From the NCBI RefSeq assembly GCF_025143365.1, contig NZ_JALXPE010000024.1:1-56657 (forward strand): a DNA stretch of 56,657 nucleotides, written 5' to 3'. The translations under genes were made by a program, and so were the position numbers. This DNA comes from Microbacterium sp. p3-SID336. Lineage in GTDB: Bacteria; Actinomycetota; Actinomycetes; Actinomycetales; Microbacteriaceae. Shown here piece after piece: positions 43,355-50,756 of the stretch (its first letter is position 1; every line of letters starts with the position of its first letter). The notes under the pieces were generated by a model. The model was not told where the DNA came from. It did no database searches and worked only from the letters and a program-made list of their open reading frames with translations.

Positions 43355-44860
43355 ATGGCCGCACGGGATGAGCCGACGCTGCGGGCACTGCTCCACCGGC
43401 GCGACCTGGGACTCCGTCTCGTCTCCGTGAGCGGCGACCTCGCAGACGGCGCGCTCGACCGACCGCTGCGGTGGGTGCACAGCTCCGACCTGGGCGACCC
43501 CACTCCCTTCCTGGCGGAGGACCTGGTGCTGCTGACGACGGGCGCGCAGTTCGACGACGACGACATTGCCGCCTACGTCGGACGGCTCGCCGATCGCGGC
43601 GTGCTGGGGCTCGGCTTCGGCACCGAGGTCCGCCGCTCGGGCATCCCCGACGAGCTGATCGCGGCGTGCGCCGCCCACGGCATGCCCCTGTTCGAGGTGC
43701 CCTACCGCACCCCGTTCATCGCCGTCGCGCGGGCGCACTCCGAGGCCATCGCGGCGCAGGCCTACGCCCGCCGGTCCTGGGCGCTGGACACGCAGCGCGC
43801 CCTGGCTCTCGCCGCCCTGCGGCCGCGCGGTCTCGACGCGATCGTGGCCGAGCTCGCCCGCCGCCTGGACACGTGGGCTGGGATGTTCGACGCCGCCGGC
43901 GCCCTGCGCCACTCCCATCCCCGCGACGCGGTCCCGTCGGACGTGTTCGTCGAGCTCGGCGCCCGCGTGCAGGAGATCCTGGACCGAGGGCTCGAAGCCG
44001 GGCAGTCCCTCACGCTCGGCGCGCACACCTTCATGCTCTTCACCGTCGGCCGCGGCGGCCATCTGCGGGGCGTGATCGCCGTGGCGCAGGAGACGCTCGA
44101 CCAGGAGGCGCGCTCGGTGGTCACGTCGGTGATCGCCATGGCCGGCCTGGCACTCGAGCAGAGCGAGCAGCTCGCCCGCGACCGCCGCCGACTGCATACC
44201 CAGCTGCTGCGCTCGCTCCGGGGAGACGACCCCGCGCTCGCCCGCCGGGTGCTGGGCGGCCTTCCCGCGTCGCCGATCGTGGTGGCCGTGACCGGCGACG
44301 CCCCGGCCGAGCCGCTGCTCGACTGGTGGGAACGGCAGCGGGCGGAGCACGGCACCGCCGCGTTCGTCGCCGAATCCGACGATGGGATGACGATGTGCGT
44401 GGCCGCCGACGACGAGGAGCTGCTGGACGAGGTGGCGCAGCGGTTCGCCGTGCGGATCGGCGTCTCCGACCCCGAGGGCTACACCGCGTTCTCCCGCGCC
44501 CACGCGCAAGCGCTCACGGCGCTGCGCCAGCCGGGGCCGCGGGAGGCGGCGCGCTACGCCGACACGGTCGGCTCGCGGCTGCTCACGGCTCTGGCCACCG
44601 ACGAGGCCCGGCTGGTCGCGGAGTCGCGGCTCGCCCCGCTGCGGGAACAGGATGCGGCGCAGGGCACCGCACTGGAGCACACGCTGCGCACCTGGCTCGA
44701 GCACGACGCCCGTGCGGAGCCTGCCGCGGCGGCCCTGGGCATCCACCGGCACACGCTGCGGGCGCGCATCGCCCAGGCCGGCGCCCTTCTCGGGGCCGAC
44801 CTGTCGACGTTCCCCGCGCGGGCTGAGCTGTGGACGGTGCTGCAGACGGCCCGCGACTGA
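43355..44860 (+). CDS. PucR family transcriptional regulator
   Basis: This 501-residue regulator has an N-terminal PucR sensory domain (about 10-125, including PFLAEDLVLLTTGAQF) and a C-terminal PucR-type helix-turn-helix near residues 450-495 (EPAAAALGIHRHTLRARIAQA). ATG 43355 follows AGCGGAGG. It is divergent from gabT over 95 bases and is the obvious regulator of the GABA/putrescine operon, probably an activator responding to a pathway amine. A TACAAT at 43307-43312 could be its -10 element. Confidence 0.88.
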   Translation: MAARDEPTLRALLHRRDLGLRLVSVSGDLADGALDRPLRWVHSSDLGDPTPFLAEDLVLLTTGAQFDDDDIAAYVGRLADRGVLGLGFGTEVRRSGIPDELIAACAAHGMPLFEVPYRTPFIAVARAHSEAIAAQAYARRSWALDTQRALALAALRPRGLDAIVAELARRLDTWAGMFDAAGALRHSHPRDAVPSDVFVELGARVQEILDRGLEAGQSLTLGAHTFMLFTVGRGGHLRGVIAVAQETLDQEARSVVTSVIAMAGLALEQSEQLARDRRRLHTQLLRSLRGDDPALARRVLGGLPASPIVVAVTGDAPAEPLLDWWERQRAEHGTAAFVAESDDGMTMCVAADDEELLDEVAQRFAVRIGVSDPEGYTAFSRAHAQALTALRQPGPREAARYADTVGSRLLTALATDEARLVAESRLAPLREQDAAQGTALEHTLRTWLEHDARAEPAAAALGIHRHTLRARIAQAGALLGADLSTFPARAELWTVLQTARD

Positions 44861-44868
44861 CGCCGGCC

Positions 44869-45291
44869 TCAGCCCGGCGCTCCGCCGAGAGCCGGACGCC
44901 CCCGCTCGGCGAGGACCGTCCGGGAGCGGGCGACGTCGGCGGCGGTCTGCGCGACCAGGTCGTCCACGGTGTCGAAGCACACGGTGGGGCGCAGCCGCGC
45001 GACCAGAGCGACGGACAGACGCCGCCCGTACAGGTCGACGTCCGCATCGTGCAGATGCACCTCGACCCGACGCGCACGGCCGCCGCGGAAGGTGGGGTTC
45101 GCGCCGACGCTCACCGTGGCCTCGCGGAGCCGGTGTTCCTCGTCGATGCGAGCCCAGGCGGCGTAGATGCCGTCCTCCGGCAGCGGCTCCGACCCGAGAG
45201 CGAGGTTCGCCGTGGGGAAGCCGAGGCCGCGCCCCCGACCGTCTCCGTGCACGACGAGCCCGTCGAGCGGGGGCCGAGGCGGTCCGCTCAC
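44869..45291 (-). CDS. rcaA: Stand-alone riboflavin kinase (RcaA type)
   Basis: This 140-residue protein is a riboflavin kinase domain without the FAD synthetase half of RibF. The family blocks are GDGRGRGLGFPTANL (16-30) and SVGANPTFRGG (about 62-72), plus VEVHLHDADVDLYG with the expected acidic residue. It starts at GTG 45291, overlapping the flavin reductase stop codon as GTGA. In the riboflavin-degradation cluster known from Microbacterium maritypicum, a kinase of this sort makes the FMN used by the lyase. The gene set here matches that pattern. Symbol assigned by context and recollection. Confidence 0.8.
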   Translation of the reverse strand: MSGPPRPPLDGLVVHGDGRGRGLGFPTANLALGSEPLPEDGIYAAWARIDEEHRLREATVSVGANPTFRGGRARRVEVHLHDADVDLYGRRLSVALVARLRPTVCFDTVDDLVAQTAADVARSRTVLAERGRPALGGAPG

Positions 45292-45797
45292 CCCTCGGTC
45301 GCCGGCGTGATCGCGCGGTAGCGGCTCTGGTGGAACACCAGCGGCTCCACGTCGTCGAACACGGTGACGTCGCCGATCTCGTAGAGCGCGATCTCATGGT
45401 CGCCACCGTCGAAGGTGCTGTGCAGGCGGCAGGTGAGCCACAGTGCCGCGTCGGCGATTAGCACGGCGCCGTCGTCGGTGCGGTGCCAGGCGTGGCCGCC
45501 GAAACGGTCGCCGTCACGCGCGGAGAGCGATCTGCTGAGCGGTTCGTGATGCGCCGCGAGCACGCTCATGCCGAGTTCCGGGACCGCGCGCAGCACCGGC
45601 CAGGTCTTCGAGGTGCGTGCCGCGCTGACGGCGACGAGTGCGGGCTCGAGGGAGATCGAGGTGAACGAGTTGACGGCCATGCCGACGGCGCGGTCGTCCA
45701 CGTGGGCCGCGAGGGCGACCACCCCTGTCGGGTAGACCGAGAAGGCGCGGCGTAGCGCGCGGTCCCGCGGCAGGGCATCGGTCACGGCAGTCGTCAT
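45288..45797 (-). CDS. rcaB: Flavin reductase (RcaB type)
   Basis: This 169-residue protein belongs to the flavin reductase-like domain family (HpaC/split-barrel): AFSVYPTGVVALAAHVDD, VNSFTSISLEPALVAVS, and a late FHQSRYRAI. It should reduce FMN with NAD(P)H and hand FMNH2 to the partner monooxygenase encoded at 47635-49014. ATG 45797 follows AAAGGA. It opens a two-gene unit with the riboflavin kinase. A clear promoter and two palindromic operators lie just upstream, shared with the divergent PadR gene. Confidence 0.85.
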   Translation of the reverse strand: MTTAVTDALPRDRALRRAFSVYPTGVVALAAHVDDRAVGMAVNSFTSISLEPALVAVSAARTSKTWPVLRAVPELGMSVLAAHHEPLSRSLSARDGDRFGGHAWHRTDDGAVLIADAALWLTCRLHSTFDGGDHEIALYEIGDVTVFDDVEPLVFHQSRYRAITPATEG

Positions 45798-45812
45798 GGC
45801 GGGTCCTTTCGT

Positions 45813-45828
45813 TAGTCAACTTTGACTA
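45813..45828. promoter_or_regulatory. Operator TAGTCAA-N2-TTGACTA, copy 1
   Basis: This perfect 7-2-7 palindrome with central CT lies just downstream of the -10 element of the flavin reductase promoter, near the expected transcription start. The same palindrome recurs at 51909-51924. Confidence 0.75.
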
Positions 45829-45833
45829 TTGCG

Positions 45834-45862
45834 ACTATAGACAAATTTGACCATGCAAACAA
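45834..45862 (-). promoter_or_regulatory. Promoter of the flavin reductase-riboflavin kinase unit
   Basis: On the minus strand TTGTTT (45862-45857) and TATAGT (45839-45834) are separated by 17 bases, close to the housekeeping consensus. The two operator copies flank and overlap it, as expected for repression. Confidence 0.65.
45838..45853. promoter_or_regulatory. Operator TAGTCAA-N2-TTGACTA, copy 2 (degenerate)
   Basis: TAGACAA-AT-TTGACCA matches copy 1 in 12 of 14 half-site bases. It lies between the -35 and -10 elements, with its centre 25 bases from that of copy 1. Confidence 0.55.
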
Positions 45863-45898
45863 CCGTCATCCGCGATGCGAGCCGTTAGCATGAACCCC

Positions 45899-46630
45899 AT
45901 GTCCACCACCCGACTCGTCGTCCTCGGCGCCGTGAAGCAGTTCCAGCCGGTGCACGGCTACTTCCTCCGCCGAGAGCTGATGACCTGGCACGTGGACGAG
46001 TGGGCGCACATCCAGCCCGGTTCCATCTACAACGCGCTGCGCGCACTGGAGGTGGACGGCTATGTCGCCGAGAGCGGCACCGAGACGGAGGGCAAGCGCC
46101 CCGCCCGCACCACCTACCGCATCACGCCCTCCGGCGAGGTCGAGCTGCAGCGGATGCTGCGCGAGAACCTCTGGAACGTCGCCGCCTTCGACACGCAGGC
46201 CATCATGACCGTCGCCTCGTTCATGTTCGTGCTGAGCCGGCAGGAGGTGATCGCCGGCCTCGAGCACCGCCTGATCAAGAGCGACGCGATCATCACGCAG
46301 AACGGCTTCGACGTGCAGGACACGCTGCGCTCCGAGACCACGCCGAAGTACGTGCGCGAGATCTTCGACCTCTCCACCGCGCGGCTCACCGCGGAGAAGG
46401 AGTGGCTGATCGCCCTGCTGGAGCGCCTGCGCGCCGGGGAGTACACCTTCGCGGGTGAGACGCCGGAGCCCGCCGATGACCCGGCAGGGCCCACCGAGCC
46501 GGCGTCCGCGCGTGCCGCGGGAACGACGAACGCGAAGTCGCCGACGGCCGCGAAGGCGGACGCGACGGCGGCGAAGGCCCGCGGGAAGGGAACCCCGAGA
46601 GCAGCCGCGAAGCCGTCCGCGGCGCGCTGA
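45899..46630 (+). CDS. PadR family transcriptional regulator, probable regulator of riboflavin catabolism
   Basis: This 243-residue protein (from ATG 45899) has a PadR winged helix: RLVVLGAVKQFQPVHGYFLR, GSIYNALRALEVDGYV, and a wing KRPARTTYRITPSG. A Vir-type C-terminal helical domain follows (about 95-185), then a tail of about 55 residues rich in Ala, Lys, Arg and Pro (NAKSPTAAKADATAAKARGK), like histone H1 tails. ATGs at 45875 and 45890 are alternative starts; none has a clear ribosome-binding site. It is divergent from the flavin reductase gene with two operator palindromes between them, so it is the likely repressor of the riboflavin genes. The effector could be riboflavin or lumichrome. 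Confidence 0.85.
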   Translation: MSTTRLVVLGAVKQFQPVHGYFLRRELMTWHVDEWAHIQPGSIYNALRALEVDGYVAESGTETEGKRPARTTYRITPSGEVELQRMLRENLWNVAAFDTQAIMTVASFMFVLSRQEVIAGLEHRLIKSDAIITQNGFDVQDTLRSETTPKYVREIFDLSTARLTAEKEWLIALLERLRAGEYTFAGETPEPADDPAGPTEPASARAAGTTNAKSPTAAKADATAAKARGKGTPRAAAKPSAAR

Positions 46631-46694
46631 GCCCCGCCCGCACACCGTCGGCGTCACGACGCCCGCCCGCGAGGCCACGTCGTACAGCACCATC

Positions 46695-46770
46695 GCCGCG
46701 TCGCCGAAAGCGCCCAGCGCGTCGTCGGAAGCGCCCCTGCGCGTCGTCGGAAGGGTCTCAGCGCGTCGCC
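46695..46770. repeat. 22-bp tandem repeat, 3 to 4 degenerate copies
   Basis: Units begin at about 46695, 46717, 46739 and 46761, each with a GCGCGTCG(T/C)CGGAAG-like core; the two central units share 15 identical bases. The last unit enters the 3' end of the ribokinase gene. I see no function. Confidence 0.6.
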
Positions 46771-47642
46771 AGGAGCTCCGCGATGGACGCGGGCGACAGC
46801 GCGGGGGTGGTGGCGCCGCGGTGCTGCGCCACAATCGCCCCGGCGGCGCACGCCCGCACCAGGGCCTCCTCCAGTGGTACGCCCTGGGCGAGCGCGGCGG
46901 CCAGAGCTCCGCAGAACGCATCGCCCGCACCCGTCGTGTCGACCGGGTCGATCGGGAACGCCTCGACGCGATGCACCGGACGGCCGCTGCGATGGAGGTC
47001 CACGCCCGCGGCCCCGCGCGTGAGCACGACCGCCCGCGCTCCCGCCGCCTGCAGGCGTGCCATCCCGCCGAGCTCCGCGCACTCCGTCTCGTTCACCACC
47101 AGCACGTCCACCACGTCGAGCATGCCGATCGCCGCCGCGTGCGCCGGCGCCGCGTTCAGCACCGTCACCGCGCCGTCCGCCCTGGCCGCCCGCAACGCCG
47201 CCGCCACACTCGCCCGCGGCACCTCCAGCTGCGCGAGCACCACGGCGACATCGGCGACGCCGTCCACCGCGTCCTGCACGGACAGTTCGCCGTTCGCCCC
47301 GGCCGCGACCACGATGCTGTTGTCGCCGCCCTCGAGCGCGAGCACGTGCGCGACCCCGGTCGGCGCGACCGCACTGCGACGGAGCACGGCGACCACCCCG
47401 GCCTCGGCGAGCGTGCGCTCCAGCAGGTCCGCGGCCTCGTCCTCGCCGACGACGCCCACGAAGCGCGACGGAGCGCCGGTGCGGGCGGCCGCGACGGCCT
47501 GATTCAGACCCTTGCCCCCGGGGAAGCGGCCGCCCGCGCGACCGAGCAGCGTCTCGCCGATGCGCGGAGGGCGCGACACCTCGACCACGAGATCGAGGTT
47601 CGCGCTCCCCACGACGGCGACGCCGGAGCGGCTGTCAGACAC
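46758..47642 (-). CDS. rcaD: Ribokinase (RcaD type)
   Basis: This 294-residue sugar kinase of the PfkB family begins VAVVGSANLDLVVEVSRPPRIGE and has GGRFPGGKGLNQAVAAARTG, and the catalytic block DPVDTTGAGDAFCGALAAA with its Asp. Those match ribokinase. It starts at GTG 47642 and overlaps the lyase gene by 8 bases. In this cluster it would phosphorylate the ribose released from riboflavin, sending it to the pentose phosphate pathway. Confidence 0.88.
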   Translation of the reverse strand: MSDSRSGVAVVGSANLDLVVEVSRPPRIGETLLGRAGGRFPGGKGLNQAVAAARTGAPSRFVGVVGEDEAADLLERTLAEAGVVAVLRRSAVAPTGVAHVLALEGGDNSIVVAAGANGELSVQDAVDGVADVAVVLAQLEVPRASVAAALRAARADGAVTVLNAAPAHAAAIGMLDVVDVLVVNETECAELGGMARLQAAGARAVVLTRGAAGVDLHRSGRPVHRVEAFPIDPVDTTGAGDAFCGALAAALAQGVPLEEALVRACAAGAIVAQHRGATTPALSPASIAELLATR

Positions 47643-49014
47643 GCGCCATCGTCCGCCGGAACGACGAGCCCACGTGCGAGTCGGCGAGCGCCGGGGTCGG
47701 TGTGCCCAGCAGCCGTTCGCGCAGCGACTGCGGCTCCGCAGACGGCTCGGCGACGGCGCCGCGCTCCTTCAGGATCGGCAGCACGTGCTCGATGAAGTCC
47801 CTGGTCGACGCGGGCGGGATGACAGGGGCGAACAGGAAGCCGTCCAGGTCGGCGCCGTCGGCGAGCTCCATCATGCGGTCGGCCACCTGCTCCGGCGTGC
47901 CGACGATCGGCCGGGCGCCCACGCCGTGCGCGTGCCAGTCGCCGAGCACGTCGCCCACGGTCTTGTCGGCGAAGCGCGCGACCTGCGTCTGCGACAGCTC
48001 CGTGCTCAGCTCCGACATGGGCGTACTCGGGTCGTACGACGACAGGTCGAGGCCGGTGAACCACGCGTAGGACGCGACCGTGACCTCGGGGTTCTGCGCC
48101 TCGGCGACCTCGGCGTACGTGCGCCGCGCCTCCTCCTCGGTGCTGCCGACCACCGCGGCGAACGCCGACATGATCTTCACCTCGTGCGCGGCGCGGCCGT
48201 TCTTCACGGCCTCCTCGCGGATGGCGGTGGAGTGCGCGCGGAGCTGTTCCACCGAGCCGCTGCCGACGAAGATCGCCTCGCCGTGCTTGCCGCCGAATTC
48301 CCGCCCGGCCGGGGACGCCCCCGCCTGGAACAGCACCGGCGTTCCCTGCGGCGAGCGCTGCGTGTTGCCGTAGCCGTGGGAGCGGAAGTACGGCCCGTCG
48401 TGCGCGATGCGGTGCACCTTGGCCGGATCGGCGAAGCGTCCCGACTTGTCGCGTTCGAGCGCGCCCTCCTCCCAGGCCTCCTCCCACAGCTTGTAGACGA
48501 CCTGCATGAAATCGTCCGCCATCAGGTAGCGCTCGTCGTGACCCACCATGGGCACGCCGAAGCCCTGCACGGCGGTGTCCGCGGTGCCCGTGGTGACGAC
48601 GTTCCACCCGATGCGCCCCCCGGACAGGATGTCGAGCGTGGCCATCCGCCGGGCGAAAGAGTACGGCGGCTCCAGCAGGGTGGAGCCGGTGGCGACGAGG
48701 CCGAGCCGCGTGGTCTCCGGGATCAGCGCGGCGAGGATGATGGCGGGGTCGAGCCGCGGCAGGTCGAGACCTTCGACGGAGCAGATGTCGGGTCGCTCTC
48801 CCGCCACGTCCGCCCACCCCCACGCGTCGGCGAGGAACAAGAAGTCGAAGCCCGCGTCCTCGACCATGCGGGCGGTGTCGCGCCAATAGTCGAGCCGGTC
48901 GAACAGGTAGCGCCGGTTGTCCGGGTGGCGCCAGGTCGCGGTGCCGGAGTCGTTGGCCTGCGCGTTCTCGAAGAGTCCGAGTCGCAGCGTCTTCACGGGG
49001 TGCTGAGCGGTCAT
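47635..49014 (-). CDS. rcaE: FMNH2-dependent monooxygenase, probable riboflavin lyase (RcaE type)
   Basis: This 459-residue protein is a luciferase-like monooxygenase of the NtaA/SnaA/DszA group: FDFLFLADAWGWADV, ARRMATLDILSGGRIGWNVVT, and TPVLFQAGASPAGREFG are the group's core blocks. The group uses FMNH2 from a separate reductase, and a reductase, a riboflavin kinase and a ribokinase are close by. That combination is the riboflavin-degradation cluster known from Microbacterium, in which RcaE splits riboflavin into lumichrome and ribose. The assignment rests on this gene set; a DszA/NtaA-like sulfonate or chelator monooxygenase is the alternative. Confidence 0.8.
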   Translation of the reverse strand: MTAQHPVKTLRLGLFENAQANDSGTATWRHPDNRRYLFDRLDYWRDTARMVEDAGFDFLFLADAWGWADVAGERPDICSVEGLDLPRLDPAIILAALIPETTRLGLVATGSTLLEPPYSFARRMATLDILSGGRIGWNVVTTGTADTAVQGFGVPMVGHDERYLMADDFMQVVYKLWEEAWEEGALERDKSGRFADPAKVHRIAHDGPYFRSHGYGNTQRSPQGTPVLFQAGASPAGREFGGKHGEAIFVGSGSVEQLRAHSTAIREEAVKNGRAAHEVKIMSAFAAVVGSTEEEARRTYAEVAEAQNPEVTVASYAWFTGLDLSSYDPSTPMSELSTELSQTQVARFADKTVGDVLGDWHAHGVGARPIVGTPEQVADRMMELADGADLDGFLFAPVIPPASTRDFIEHVLPILKERGAVAEPSAEPQSLRERLLGTPTPALADSHVGSSFRRTMARV

Positions 49015-49077
49015 GGCTGGTGCCTTCCTTGTGGGTGGGGGATGTCGTTTCGGGGGTACGAGGGCGTGCCGGACGAG

Positions 49078-49104
49078 CCCGGGGGCGACGGAGCCACCCC
49101 CGGG
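49078..49104 (-). terminator. Hairpin between the ABC permease and lyase genes
   Basis: CCCGGGGG (49078-49085) pairs with CCCCCGGG (49097-49104) around an 11-base loop, 13 bases past the permease stop codon. No T run follows. It may be a partial terminator or an RNA-stability hairpin. Confidence 0.45.
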
Positions 49105-49117
49105 TTCGGGGTGCGTG

Positions 49118-49966
49118 TCAGCCCTTGGCGGTGACCTCGCCGTCGCTCCACCACAGGACGCGCTTGCGCACGACCGCGAGGAGCACGATCAGGAGCACGC
49201 CGAGCAGGCAGAGCAGGGCGATGCTGGCCCAGGTCACCGGCAGGTTGGCCTGCGCGGCCGACGTGGTCACGAGCGAGCCGAGACCGGCCTGCTGCCCTGC
49301 GGCGACGAACTCGGCGACCGCCGCGCCGACGACCGCGAGGGGCAGGGCGATGCGGAGACCGGCGAACACGTAGGGCATGCTGCCGGGGAACCGCAGCTCC
49401 CGGAAAATCTCCCACCGCGAGGCGTGCAGGGTCTTGAACACGTCGAGCGCCTTCTGATCCACATCACGGAGTCCTGCGAGCGAGTTCACCAGCATCGGGA
49501 AGAAGACCACGAGGCCGGTGACGATGAACTTCGGCACCATGCCGAAGCCGAACGCCACCACGAGCGCCGGGGCGATCGCCACGATCGGCGTGACCATCAC
49601 GATGATGACGAGCGGCATCACGGCGCGCTCGATGATCTGGAACTCCGCCATGATCACGGCCAGCAGGAACCCGGCGAGGATGCCGGCGGAGGCGCCGACC
49701 ACCACCTCGAGAAGTGTCACCAGGAAGTTCGACCAGTACATGCCGGCGTCCTCGACCAGACTCGCGCCGATCGCCTCCAGTGTCGGCAGGACGTACGGGT
49801 TGGTCCAGGCCACCACCTGCCAGAGCAGGGCCGCGATCACGAACGTGATCAGAGTGGGCAGCCACGAGCCCCAGCGCAGCCAGACGGGCACCCCGCGGCG
49901 GGGCGTATCGTGCAGGCGCGCGGTGGCCAGGGTGGCGGTGGTGTCTCTCATCGTCAGCTCAGACAT
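49118..49966 (-). CDS. ABC transporter permease (SsuC/NMT1-associated type), candidate riboflavin importer
   Basis: This 282-residue permease has about six membrane segments and the BPD-type loop ALDVFKTLHASRWEIFRELRFPGSMPYVFAGLRIALPLAVVG, which contacts the ATPase. This subclass moves sulfonates, nitrate, thiamine precursors or riboflavin. It starts at ATG 49966, overlapping the ATPase gene by 8 bases; ATG 49951 is also possible. Its place just upstream of the riboflavin lyase gene on the same strand makes riboflavin a good candidate substrate, similar to RibXY systems. That is inference. Confidence 0.85.
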   Translation of the reverse strand: MSELTMRDTTATLATARLHDTPRRGVPVWLRWGSWLPTLITFVIAALLWQVVAWTNPYVLPTLEAIGASLVEDAGMYWSNFLVTLLEVVVGASAGILAGFLLAVIMAEFQIIERAVMPLVIIVMVTPIVAIAPALVVAFGFGMVPKFIVTGLVVFFPMLVNSLAGLRDVDQKALDVFKTLHASRWEIFRELRFPGSMPYVFAGLRIALPLAVVGAAVAEFVAAGQQAGLGSLVTTSAAQANLPVTWASIALLCLLGVLLIVLLAVVRKRVLWWSDGEVTAKG

Positions 49967-50756
49967 GGGCCTTCTCCGTCTGCGCGCGCAGCGCACCGCG
50001 CACGACTGCCTCCAGGTCGCGGAACTCGTCCGTCGCGTACGCCTCCTCGGTCCGCGGCCGCGGCAGGTCCACGTCGATCACCTCGGCGATGCGTCCGGGA
50101 TGCGCGGCCATCACCACGATCCGGTCGGACAGCATGATGGCCTCGGGCACCGAGTGGGTGACGAACATGACCGCCTTGCGGTTGGACTGCCAGAAGTCCA
50201 GCAGGGCGATGCGCTGCAGGTCGCGGTTCATCTCGTCGAGGGCCGAGAACGGCTCGTCCATCAGCATGATTGCGGGGTCGAACACGAACGCCCTGGCGAT
50301 CGCGGCGCGCTGCTGCATGCCGCCGGAGAGCTGCCCGGGGTACTTGGTCAGCGCGTGGCCGAGGCCGAAGGTGGACAGCAGCTCTGCGGGGTCGCGGAGG
50401 GCTCGGTCGCCGTTCGCTCCGCGGTTGATCCGCACCGGGAGCTCGACGTTCTCGCGCACGGTCTTCCATGGGAGCAGCGCGGGCGACTGCGGCACGAGGC
50501 CGATCTTCTTGTCGCGCGAAGCCGCGGTGACGCTCTCCCCGTCGATCGTGACGGTGCCGGAATCGGCGTCGAGGAGCCCCGCGACGACCTTGAGCAGCGT
50601 GGACTTGCCGCATCCGCTGGGGCCGATCACCGACACGAACTCCCCCATGCCGATCGTGAGACTCACGTCGTCGAGGACCGTGACCTTGGCGCCGTCGACG
50701 CCGAACGCCTTGGAGACGCCGCGCACCTCGACGCCCGCACCGTGTGCCGCGGTCAT
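49959..50756 (-). CDS. ABC transporter ATPase (SsuB/TauB type)
   Basis: This 265-residue ATPase has Walker A GPSGCGKST, Q-loop LVPQSPALLPWKTVREN, signature YPGQLSGGMQQR, Walker B AIMLMDEPFSALDE and switch His VMFVTHSVPEA. SPALLPWKTV and the MNRDLQRIALLDFWQ helix place it in the nitrate/taurine/NMT1 subclass. The start ATG 50756 overlaps the binding-protein stop codon by one base (TGATG). Confidence 0.9.
   Translation of the reverse strand: MTAAHGAGVEVRGVSKAFGVDGAKVTVLDDVSLTIGMGEFVSVIGPSGCGKSTLLKVVAGLLDADSGTVTIDGESVTAASRDKKIGLVPQSPALLPWKTVRENVELPVRINRGANGDRALRDPAELLSTFGLGHALTKYPGQLSGGMQQRAAIARAFVFDPAIMLMDEPFSALDEMNRDLQRIALLDFWQSNRKAVMFVTHSVPEAIMLSDRIVVMAAHPGRIAEVIDVDLPRPRTEEAYATDEFRDLEAVVRGALRAQTEKAHV

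Noticed and set aside
46695..46770. Possible CRISPR array
   Set aside because: The 22-base units are contiguous tandem copies without spacers, and no cas genes are present.
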